This document shows positions 1-5,008 of a stretch of DNA of 7,056 bases, in pieces. Position 1 is the first letter of the stretch. Every line of letters begins with the position of its first letter. Source of the stretch: Chloroflexota bacterium (GTDB taxonomy: Bacteria > Chloroflexota > Limnocylindria > Limnocylindrales > CSP1-4). The stretch is taken from assembly GCA_021789355.1 (NCBI GenBank), contig JAJYJR010000305.1, positions 1-7,056 of the forward strand, given 5' to 3'. Under the pieces are notes generated by a model, which made no database searches, was not told where the DNA came from, and saw nothing but the letters and a program-made list of their open reading frames with translations. A program made the translations under genes and the position numbers.

Positions 1-1106
1 GCCGACGGCAGCCGGAAGCCGAAGTCGACCAGGATCTCCTTGCGGGTCCGGTCGTTCTTGTACATCCCCACGACCTGCGGGATGGTCATGTGGCTCTCGT
101 CGACCACCAGCAGCCAGTCGGGCGGGAAGTAGTCGAGGAGCGTCCACGGCCGCGAGCCGGCCGGGCGCCGCGCGAGGTGGCGCGAGTAGTTCTCGATCCC
201 GGAGCAGAAGCCGAGCTCGCGCATCATCTCCAGGTCGAACGTGGTGCGCTGGCGCAGGCGGGCGGCCTCCAGGGCCCGACCCTCCGCCTCCATTTGCGTG
301 CAGCGCTCCTCCATCTCGGCGTCGATGTCGACGATGGCTGCGTTGAGCTTGTCCGCCGGCGTGACGTAGTGGGAAGCCGGGTAGACCGCGACCTCCTTGC
401 GTTCCGCGAGCACCTCGCCGGTCAGCGGGTCGATCTCCACGATCCGCTCGACCTCGTCGCCGAAGAACTGGACCCGCACGACGAAGTCGTCGTAGGCCGG
501 CTGCAGCTCGAGGGTGTCGCCGCGGACCCGGAACCGGGCACGCGTCAGCGACTGGTCGTTGCGCTGGTACTGGAGGTCGACCAGCTGGCGCAGGACGCCG
601 TCCCGGCGGTACTGCCCGCCGACGCGCAGCCGGACGACGGTGGCGCCGTAGTCGACCGGCGCGCCCAGGCCGTAGATGCAGCTGACCGACGCGACGATGA
701 TCACGTCCCGGCGCTCGAAGAGCGCCTTGGTGGCCGCGTGGCGGAGCTTGTCGATCTCGTCGTTCCGGCTGGAGTCCTTCTCGATGTACGTGTCGCTCCG
801 GGGCAGGTACGCCTCGGGCTGGTAGTAGTCGAAGTACGAGACGAAGTACTCGACGGCGTTCTCCGGGAAGAAGTCGCGGAACTCGGAGTACAGCTGGGCC
901 GCCAGGGTCTTGTTGTGGGCGAGGACGAGCGTGGGCTTCTGGTGGCGTGCGATGACGTTCGAGATCGTCCAGGTCTTCCCGGAGCCCGTCACGCCGACCA
1001 GCGTCTGGTGCTTCATCCCCCGGGCAAGCCCGTCCGCCAGGCGCTCGATCGCCTGCGGCTGGTCTCCGGTCGGCTGGAAGGGGGCGACGAGCTGGAACGG
1101 AGGCAT
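1..1106 (-). CDS. uvrB: UvrABC excinuclease subunit B, N-terminal part (gene runs off the window)
   Basis: UvrB is the damage-verifying helicase of nucleotide excision repair. It is loaded by UvrA, probes the strand with a beta-hairpin, and recruits UvrC for incision. The first 368 codons are present. The protein opens [20 protein letters not shown], the family's usual start. Walker A is GVTGSGKT at residues 38-45. The damage-probing hairpin region reads [12 protein letters not shown] from about residue 91, and the DEAD-like Walker B is DESH at 336-339. The frame is open throughout. The helicase C-terminal half and UVR motif (usual length about 670 aa) lie beyond position 1. ATG at 1104-1106 was chosen because homology starts there. 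It has no Shine-Dalgarno sequence but sits 9 nt after a -10-like TAGTAT, suggesting a leaderless transcript. The identification rests on several separate motifs and is very secure. Confidence 0.98.
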   Translation of the reverse strand, partial: MPPFQLVAPFQPTGDQPQAIERLADGLARGMKHQTLVGVTGSGKTWTISNVIARHQKPTLVLAHNKTLAAQLYSEFRDFFPENAVEYFVSYFDYYQPEAYLPRSDTYIEKDSSRNDEIDKLRHAATKALFERRDVIIVASVSCIYGLGAPVDYGATVVRLRVGGQYRRDGVLRQLVDLQYQRNDQSLTRARFRVRGDTLELQPAYDDFVVRVQFFGDEVERIVEIDPLTGEVLAERKEVAVYPASHYVTPADKLNAAIVDIDAEMEERCTQMEAEGRALEAARLRQRTTFDLEMMRELGFCSGIENYSRHLARRPAGSRPWTLLDYFPPDWLLVVDESHMTIPQVVGMYKNDRTRKEILVDFGFRLPS

Positions 1107-1115
1107 GCTCTGAGG

Positions 1116-1121
1116 ATACTA
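1116..1121 (-). promoter_or_regulatory. uvrB: Candidate -10 box of a leaderless uvrB promoter
   Basis: On the minus strand TAGTAT matches the TANNNT -10 pattern. It is one of the few AT-rich spots in the region and ends 9 nt before the uvrB ATG. Transcription starting 6-8 nt downstream of a -10 box would begin within about 3 nt of the start codon. That fits the lack of a ribosome-binding site. No good -35 hexamer is visible at 16-18 bp spacing. Inferred from position and sequence only. Confidence 0.45.
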
Positions 1122-1138
1122 CCGGAGAGGCACGTTAG

Positions 1139-1153
1139 AACAGATGCGCTGTT
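1139..1153. promoter_or_regulatory. Short inverted repeat, possible operator between uvrB and the antitoxin gene
   Basis: AACAG-ATGCG-CTGTT has perfect 5-bp arms around a 5-nt spacer. It lies where the -35 region of the uvrB promoter should be and upstream of the divergent antitoxin promoter. uvrB is often under SOS control, so a LexA-type operator is possible. The site does not match the LexA boxes of Actinobacteria or Bacillus (GAAC-N4-GTTC), nor the E. coli CTGT-N8-ACAG box. The toxin-antitoxin repressor could also bind here. A dyad this short could arise by chance. Confidence 0.25.
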
Positions 1154-1178
1154 TGTGCGTGCGCGCCGCGATGGTCCC

Positions 1179-1207
1179 TTGCCTGGCGGTGCGCCGATGG
1201 ATACACT
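1179..1207 (+). promoter_or_regulatory. Candidate promoter of the toxin-antitoxin operon
   Basis: A -35-like TTGCCT (1179-1184) and a -10-like TACACT (1202-1207) are separated by 17 bp. Each matches 4 of 6 consensus positions. The -10 ends 7 nt before an in-frame GTG at 1215, so the transcript would begin at or next to that codon. The geometry parallels the proposed leaderless uvrB start. If real, the ATG at 1197 lies inside the promoter and cannot be the start of translation. Confidence 0.45.
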
Positions 1208-1214
1208 TCGGATC

Positions 1215-1838
1215 GTGACAGTAGTCCGCATTACGTCCATCGACGCACCACTCGACGGCCCTCGCCTGCTGTCGCCCTCGGTCGGCCTGGTGCGCCGGGC
1301 GCTGGCGCTCGGCCTGCTCTCCGATCGCGCCGTGATCGAGCGCGTCGACCTCGACCTGGTCCGCGGGATCGCCCGGGCGGCATCCGCGGCGGGGGTCGGG
1401 CAGGACGCCGCGCTCGCGCTGGCACACGAGGAGCGCCCCGATCGGCTGGCCGGACTCATCCGGCGGCTCGACGAGGCGCTCGCGGAGTCACCGCTGCCCG
1501 ACCGCGAGCTGCGCGAGCTCCTGCACGTCTTCGACGTCGAGGACCTGGCCGCGCTGCTCGGGACGTCGGGCGTCAGCCTGCGTCGCTACCTCTCCGGTAG
1601 CCGGGCGATGCCGGACCGGACCGCGGCCCGCGTCCACTGGCTCGCGCTCGCGGTGTCGGATCTTGCCGGCGCCTACAACGAGCTGGGGATCCGGCGCTGG
1701 TTCGAGCGCCCGCGCGCACAGCTCGGCGGTCGCGCGCCGCGACAGGCGCTCGGCACGGACTGGGATCCGGCGAGCCCTGGCGCCGTGCAGGTCCGTTCCC
1801 TGGCGGCCGCGCTGGCCGGGCCCGGCGCCGCGACCTGA
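1215..1838 (+). CDS. Xre/ParS/MbcA-type antitoxin of a RES-Xre toxin-antitoxin pair
   Basis: This is the likely antitoxin and autorepressor for the RES toxin downstream. As a 207-aa product from GTG 1215, it has an N-terminal helical region rich in Ala, Leu and Arg (about 20-100). A helix-turn-helix of the Xre type follows (about 105-135, FDVEDLAALLGTSGVSLRRY). The C-terminal segment (about 145-200) contains GIRRWFERPRAQL and GRAPRQAL, the pattern of the DUF2384/ParS toxin-binding domain. In this family the C-terminal domain blocks the RES active site, and the HTH represses the operon. An in-frame ATG at 1197 would add six residues; GTG is preferred because of the promoter spacing. The stop is 8 bp before the RES start, in the usual antitoxin-first order. 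The protein is longer than compact family members (about 110-150 aa). The partner gene makes the role much more certain than the sequence alone would. Confidence 0.85.
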   Translation: MTVVRITSIDAPLDGPRLLSPSVGLVRRALALGLLSDRAVIERVDLDLVRGIARAASAAGVGQDAALALAHEERPDRLAGLIRRLDEALAESPLPDRELRELLHVFDVEDLAALLGTSGVSLRRYLSGSRAMPDRTAARVHWLALAVSDLAGAYNELGIRRWFERPRAQLGGRAPRQALGTDWDPASPGAVQVRSLAAALAGPGAAT

Positions 1839-1846
1839 GCCGCGAC

Positions 1847-2374
1847 ATGATCGGGTTCCGGCACGTCGACCCGCGCTTCCCGTTCCTCTGGGAGAGCGCC
1901 GACCAGCCCCCCGCGCGCTGGCACGACGAGGGCGAGGGGCCGGTCCAGTACGTCGCGGAGACCCCCGACGGCGCCTGGGCGGAGTTCATCCGCCACGAGG
2001 GAATCACCGACCCGGACGACCTGGCGGGCGTGTCCCGTGCCCTGTGGGCTATCGAGATCCGGCGCCCTCCACGCACCCGGCCAGACGTCCCGGCGGACGT
2101 GCTCGCGGGGGGCGCGTCGTCGTACCAGGTCTGCCGGGCGGAGGCGCGCCGGCTGCGCGCTCTCGGCGAGCGCGGCCTGACCGCCCCGTCGGCCGCGCTC
2201 CTGCCCGGAACCCCGAGCGGGTGGCACACGGACGGGGGCCTGCGCCCGGGACCAGCACGCGAGGAGCGCGTGCTGGTGCTCTTCGGCCCGCGTCCCGGTC
2301 TGATCGGCTGGGCGGCCTGCGCGGAGGGGCGACCGCGCCCCGACGTCCTGCCGCGCGTGCGCCATCTGGCCTGA
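1847..2374 (+). CDS. RES-domain toxin (predicted NAD+-degrading)
   Basis: RES toxins resemble ADP-ribosyltransferases. Characterised members such as MbcT of M. tuberculosis deplete cellular NAD+, stopping growth or killing the cell when the antitoxin is lost. The 175-aa product carries the family pattern: FRH near the start, then R24 (PPARW), Y35 (VQYVAETPDGA) and E46 (AEF). These are in the order and spacing of the conserved Arg-Tyr-Glu set. Further on are RRLRALGERGLTAPSAAL (102-119), matching the conserved PSA loop, and VLVLFGPRP (142-150), matching the C-terminal strand. Nothing is broken, so the toxin is probably active. ATG 1847 lies 8 nt after the antitoxin stop with no clear ribosome-binding site, suggesting translational coupling. 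The stop codon falls inside a 16-bp tandem repeat, so the last two or three codons may have been replaced. Confidence 0.88.
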   Translation: MIGFRHVDPRFPFLWESADQPPARWHDEGEGPVQYVAETPDGAWAEFIRHEGITDPDDLAGVSRALWAIEIRRPPRTRPDVPADVLAGGASSYQVCRAEARRLRALGERGLTAPSAALLPGTPSGWHTDGGLRPGPAREERVLVLFGPRPGLIGWAACAEGRPRPDVLPRVRHLA

Positions 2375-2413
2375 CGGCGAGCTGGCCTGACGGCGAGCTG
2401 GCCTGATGGCGAG
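2366..2413 (+). repeat. Three tandem 16-bp units at the end of the RES gene
   Basis: The unit CTGGCCTGACGGCGAG occurs at 2366-2381 and 2382-2397 without change, and at 2398-2413 with one change (TGATGG for TGACGG). Each unit carries a TGA. Because 16 is not a multiple of three, the three TGAs (2372, 2388, 2404) close all three forward frames. The first is the RES stop codon. Confidence 0.9.
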
Positions 2414-2443
2414 CCCGGTGCGCACGGGGCGCTCAGACCGCGA
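2408..2443 (+). repeat. 36-bp direct repeat, copy 1
   Basis: The block starts GGCGAGCCCGGTGCGCAC, then continues with GGCGCTCAGAC and CGA. It recurs 60 bp downstream with 2 mismatches in 36. It overlaps the last 16-bp unit by six bases, so the two repeat types share GGCGAG. No coding role is visible. It could be a dispersed intergenic repeat or an old insertion scar. Confidence 0.85.
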
Positions 2444-2467
2444 GGCGCTCGGGGACCACGTCCTCAA

Positions 2468-2503
2468 GGCGAGCCCGGTGCGCACGTGGCGCTCAGACTG
2501 CGA
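2468..2503 (+). repeat. 36-bp direct repeat, copy 2, overlapping the PIN remnant stop
   Basis: This is the second copy, 34 of 36 positions identical to the block at 2408-2443. Its right end contains the minus-strand stop of the PIN-domain remnant (2493-2495). The duplication thus covers the last codons of that broken gene and may mark a recombination boundary between it and the RES gene. The bases between copies (2444-2467) show nothing recognisable. Confidence 0.85.
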
Positions 2504-2788
2504 TCACCCGAACGCGCACGGCTTCCGGCTGGCCCGCGAGGAGACGCGTCATGTCGGGGGGATCGCTCGTGAGGATCAGCGCCGGAGCGAGAGGAGCGCC
2601 TCGGCGGCGACGATGGCATCGATGGCGTCAGACGTGCCCGCCCTGGCCCGCAGCTCCCCTGCCCGGCGGGCGGCCACCTCGGTGGTGGGCACGAGGGCAT
2701 CGCCCCGTTGACGACGCGGCGATGCGCGCGCGATCCCGGCCACGCGGGCACGCGCCTCGACGGAGAAGGTTGGGGTCGTGATGAGCAC
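2493..2788 (-). pseudogene. VapC-like PIN-domain toxin remnant, 5'-truncated and frameshifted
   Basis: PIN-domain VapC toxins are RNases using a cluster of acidic residues. Two frames together give the C-terminal two thirds of one. The first reads VLITTPTF, then TEVAARRAGELRARAGTSDA and IDAIVAAEALL, the family's AAxxAGxLxxxxGTSDxxDAxVAA pattern with two Asp. It then meets a TGA at 2576-2578. The other frame takes over at about 2582 with ALILTSDPPDMTRLLAG and ends VRVIAV-stop at 2493-2495, the expected LTSDPxD strand. One lost base at about 2582-2587 explains the switch. The first strand with its essential Asp is missing. Upstream DNA belongs to the R-M remnant, and no VapB-like antitoxin is seen. 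The left limit is approximate. A different PIN subfamily is possible, but the broken state is clear. Confidence 0.65.
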
Positions 2789-2822
2789 ACCCCGTCGGGC
2801 ATGCCGGCCATCGCCGGTCTGG

Positions 2823-3478
2823 TCAGTCGAGGTCGGCCGCATCGCGGATCACCCGGATCTCGTCGGCCCGCAGGTCGACGGAGGGCGCGTCGTCGAACAG
2901 GCCCCCGTCGAACCAGTCGATCCAGTCGGTACCGAACGACCCGCCCTCGCGCGCCATCACCTCGAACAGGAGCGCCAGCCCGGAGTTGAAGCTGGCGGGG
3001 TTCGCGTAGAGGTTCTCCACCAGGCGCTTCATCAGGCCGTGCGGCAGCAGGCATCCCCGGCGAGCAGGCAGAAGAGGACGCGGTCGAGGAAGTGCGCCAC
3101 GGCCGGCTGGGAATGATGGCCCCTCGACTCCACGGTCCGGCGTGCGGAGGCTCTGCGCGAGATTGGCGAACCTGGCGGCGACCTGCTCGGTGACGAGGGC
3201 CCGCGCCACGTCCGGGCGCAGGCTGTCCGGGTCGCCGAACAGCGCACAGAGGAGGCGCAGCGGCTCCGCCGGCCGCTCCGCCAGGTCGGCCAGGGTGAAA
3301 GCGTACGCGCGGTTCGGGGTGCTGGTGAAGTTGGCAAGGCGTAGTCGGTGCCGTGGGGGTCGCTGTTGAGAGTCGGGACGCCGAGCATCTGGCACAGGTC
3401 GATGAAGTGCTCGTGCGCGGCGGTCCGCTCGGTCCGCGTGTTGGCGCGCCACCCGGCGGCGAACTCGGCGGCGGTCAT
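2823..3478 (-). pseudogene. MmeI-like (type IIL) restriction-modification protein, decayed N-terminal remnant
   Basis: MmeI-like enzymes join nuclease, helical spacer, methyltransferase and target-recognition domains in about 900-1000 residues. Pieces of the first part survive in two alternating frames. From ATG 3478 the first reads MTAAEFAAGWRANTRTERTA, HEHFIDLCQMLGVPTLNSDP and HGTDYA. At about 3331-3340 it jumps to NFTSTPNRAYAFTLADLAER, with roughly 65-70 family residues missing between. The second frame continues with LVTEQVAARFANLAQSLR. Near 3125-3145 it switches to RGHHSQPAVAHFLDRVLFCL, and near 3053-3060 back to LLPHGLMKRLVENLYANPAS, FGTDWIDWFDGGLFDD and AADLD-stop. The deleted part is where the family keeps its PD-(D/E)XK nuclease residues. 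All methyltransferase motifs are absent. Non-functional. Confidence 0.8.
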
Positions 3479-3557
3479 CGGGGCGGAGCGCAGCAGGCCG
3501 ACCACCGGAAGAGGGGTGGCATTCGCGCGACGTGAAGTGGCCTTGCCCCCCCATGCG

Positions 3558-3795
3558 AGGTGGCCGTATTCCCGCTACACGACGCTTATGCACTCTGCTC
3601 GATGGTCCAGGGCTGACGGCGGACGGGCTGGGCTCCCCTCGACGGACGGCAACACCGGTGCTCGTGCACGGACGCCCGCGTTTCGGGTCCCGTCGACGGC
3701 CGGGAGGGCGTGTGCTCCGGCCGCGGCCGGAGCACCGCAGTGCATAGTCGACGCCTGGCGGGAATCTGGCCGGGTCGGGCAGGCGGCGCGGCCGG
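3558..3795. repeat. 238-bp repeat element, copy 1 (conserved ends, unrelated interior)
   Basis: The left end (3558-3596, beginning AGGTGGCCGTATTCCCGC) matches 34 of 39 bases with copy 2. The right end (3742-3795, beginning GCATAGTCGACGCCTGGCGG) matches 52 of 54. The 145-bp interior (3597-3741) shows no clear similarity to the copy 2 interior. The ends carry imperfect inverted repeats: TGGCCGTATTCCCGC at 3561-3575 and GCGGGAATCTGGCCG at 3758-3772. On the minus strand an ATG in the right end (3743-3745) opens a 56-codon frame closing in the left end near 3575. No family is recognised. Confidence 0.75.
3712..3735. repeat. Perfect 24-bp palindrome
   Basis: The arm GTGCTCCGGCCG is followed directly by its exact reverse complement CGGCCGGAGCAC, with no spacer. 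It lies in the interior of 238-bp copy 1, close to the conserved right end. It could form a cruciform or bind a dimeric protein. Copy 2 has no equally perfect palindrome at the matching place. There is no T-tract to make it a standard terminator. Confidence 0.9.
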
Positions 3796-3974
3796 GTCGG
3801 GCGGGAATCCGGCCGGGTCGCGTGGTGGCCGGGTCGGGCGGGAATCCGGCCGGGTCGCGAGGTGGCCGGGTCGGGCGGGAATCCGGCCGGGTCGCGTGGT
3901 GGCCGGGTCGGGCGGGAATCGGGCCGGGTCGCGTGGTGGCCGGGTCGGGCGGGAATCCGCCCGCCGCGCCAGGT
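3790..3974 (+). repeat. 37-bp tandem repeat array, five units
   Basis: Five units lie head to tail with no spacers: 3790-3826, 3827-3863, 3864-3900, 3901-3937 and 3938-3974. Each begins GGCCGGGTCGGGCGGGAATC and most end GGGTCGCGTGGT. The first three differ by one base. The fourth has one change in the core, and the fifth diverges in its second half. Each unit contains GCGGGAATCCGGCC or a variant, the same core found at the ends of the 238-bp elements. The array starts in the right end of copy 1 and ends in the left end of copy 2. It is not CRISPR, because there are no unique spacers. Confidence 0.92.
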
Positions 3975-4208
3975 GGCCGGATTCCCGCGACATGACGCTC
4001 ATGCACACTCGCGCGGGGCGAACGATGGCGTCGAGCATGCCGCGGGCTCGAAGTCGTGCCGCAAACCGCGGTGGCTCGAGCGTGGGAGATCCTTCGCCGA
4101 CCGCTCGCCGGCGGCTGGGTGCGCTCCGTGCGCCGCCCCAGGGACGCCCAGCAGGCATAGTCGACGCCTGGCGGGAATCCGGCCAGGTCGGGCAGGCGGC
4201 GCGGCCGG
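3971..4208. repeat. 238-bp repeat element, copy 2 (conserved ends, unrelated interior)
   Basis: The left end (3971-4009, beginning AGGTGGCCGGATTCCCGC) and right end (4155-4208) match copy 1 at a constant offset of 413 bp. The interior (4010-4154) is again exactly 145 bp but has unrelated sequence. Its ends form a perfect 15-bp inverted repeat: TGGCCGGATTCCCGC at 3974-3988 and GCGGGAATCCGGCCA at 4171-4185. On the minus strand an ATG in the right end (4156-4158) opens a frame through the interior into MSVMSRESGHLA encoded by the left end. Whether this is translated is unknown. Confidence 0.75.
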
Positions 4209-4238
4209 CGAGCCGACCCGCGGCGCGCAGCGTGGGCC

Positions 4239-4257
4239 CTGGCGTTGGCGCCGCCAG
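4239..4257 (-). terminator. Weak hairpin after coaE, possible terminator
   Basis: CTGGCG and CGCCAG form a 6-bp stem with a 7-nt loop, 12 nt beyond the coaE stop in the direction of transcription. No T-run follows, so a classical intrinsic terminator is not shown. In DNA this GC-rich, hairpins of this size are common by chance. Confidence 0.22.
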
Positions 4258-4269
4258 CGACCCCACCGC

Positions 4270-4977
4270 TCAGCTCCGGACCGCCAGCGCCTCCCCCAGC
4301 GCCGCGTCCACCGCGCGCCGCACCTCGGCCTCCGGGCCGTCGGTTGCGAGGCGCCGCACCGGCACCACCGGCCATTCGGACGCGAGCCGCGCCACGAGCC
4401 GGTCGGCCAGGTCGGCTCCCTGCGCGGCCATCCGCCGCTCCGCGTCGTCCGGCGTCACGCCCCGCCCCGACAGGCGCGCTCGCTGCATCTTCGGGCCGCA
4501 GTCCACGATCCAGACCACGTCGCAGGCGGCCGCGATGCCCGACTCGACCAGCTTGATCGCCTCGATCACGACGAACGGCACGCCCGCGGCGCCCGCGGCA
4601 GCGACCTCCTCGACCAGCCGCTCACGCACGGAGGGATGGACGATCCGCTCGAGGTCGGCCAGCGCGGCGGGATCCCGGAACACGATTGCGGCCAGCGCGG
4701 CGCGGTCCAGCGACCCGTCGGCCGCGAAGACGCCGTCACCGAAGCGCCGCCGGATGGCCGGGAGCGTTGGGGCCCCCGGCGCGGTCACCTCGCGGGCCAG
4801 CACGTCCAGATCGATGCGACGCCCGCCCATGGCCGTCAGCCAGCCTGCCACGGTGGACTTGCCGCAGCCGATAGGACCGGTCAGCCCGATCCGCACCGGG
4901 CGGTGGGCCGGCCGGGCAGAGTCCCGCGGCTCGGGCTTCGGCTCGGACTTGGGCGCGACGGCGCGTCGGTCGGTCAT
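4270..4977 (-). CDS. coaE: Dephospho-CoA kinase
   Basis: CoaE does the last step of coenzyme A synthesis in the cytosol, phosphorylating the 3'-hydroxyl of dephospho-CoA with ATP. The 235-aa product has a P-loop GPIGCGKST (34-42) within RIGLTGPIGCGKSTVAGWL. The substrate-side acidic motif is IDLDVLAREVTAPG (D56, D58), and further on are LERIVHPSVRERL and VIEAIKLVESGIAAACDVVW, the lid and core strands of the family. ATG 4977 was chosen: it leaves a charged, Pro-rich N-terminal tail of about 27 residues before the first strand, longer than the usual 2-5. An upstream in-frame ATG (5067) would overlap the ABC-F gene by about 60 bp and is unlikely. The gene starts 31 bp after the ABC-F stop, so the two are probably co-transcribed. 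A purine-rich AGGGG lies about 12 nt before the start, rather far for a ribosome-binding site. Confidence 0.95.
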   Translation of the reverse strand: MTDRRAVAPKSEPKPEPRDSARPAHRPVRIGLTGPIGCGKSTVAGWLTAMGGRRIDLDVLAREVTAPGAPTLPAIRRRFGDGVFAADGSLDRAALAAIVFRDPAALADLERIVHPSVRERLVEEVAAAGAAGVPFVVIEAIKLVESGIAAACDVVWIVDCGPKMQRARLSGRGVTPDDAERRMAAQGADLADRLVARLASEWPVVPVRRLATDGPEAEVRRAVDAALGEALAVRS

Positions 4978-5008
4978 CGCGGCGCGGGCCCCTGGGCGCG
5001 TCTGCCGC

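Larger units (their letters stand above)
3479..4269. other. Repeat-rich non-coding region between the R-M remnant and coaE
   Basis: I find no convincing gene here. Long open frames exist on both strands, but their products are low-complexity Arg/Gly/Pro strings made by GC-rich repeats. The tandem unit length (37 bp) is not a multiple of three, so the array does not preserve a reading frame. The region holds two 238-bp repeats with conserved ends, a 37-bp tandem array between them, and a perfect palindrome. At 3515-3536 a weaker match (GGTGGCATTCGCGCGACGTG) resembles the left end of the 238-bp repeats and may be a third, decayed copy. No transposase or integrase is present. Confidence 0.75.

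Noticed and set aside
1197..1199. ATG 1197 as the antitoxin start
   Set aside because: It lies within the spacer of the best promoter candidate and has only a weak upstream GGCGG. GTG 1215 fits the promoter geometry better, though ATG 1197 cannot be excluded.
1013..1459. Minus-strand 148-codon frame overlapping the uvrB start
   Set aside because: It overlaps uvrB in another frame and the antitoxin on the opposite strand. The product is a Ser/Arg-rich shadow.
90..1838. A single 582-codon plus-strand frame covering the uvrB region and the antitoxin
   Set aside because: The first part is a shadow of uvrB on the other strand, a common effect of high GC. Only the part from about 1197/1215 onward is coding.
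2406..2711. A 101-codon plus-strand frame starting in the third 16-bp unit
   Set aside because: It runs antisense over the PIN remnant, begins inside repeats, and its product resembles nothing I recognise.
3790..3974. CRISPR array
   Set aside because: The 37-bp units abut directly with no unique spacers, and no cas gene is present in the window.
3575..4375. Minus-strand frames giving repeated PDSRPTRPPRDPA-like peptides
   Set aside because: The peptide repetition is only the 37-bp DNA repeat read in successive frames. There is no folded-domain pattern.
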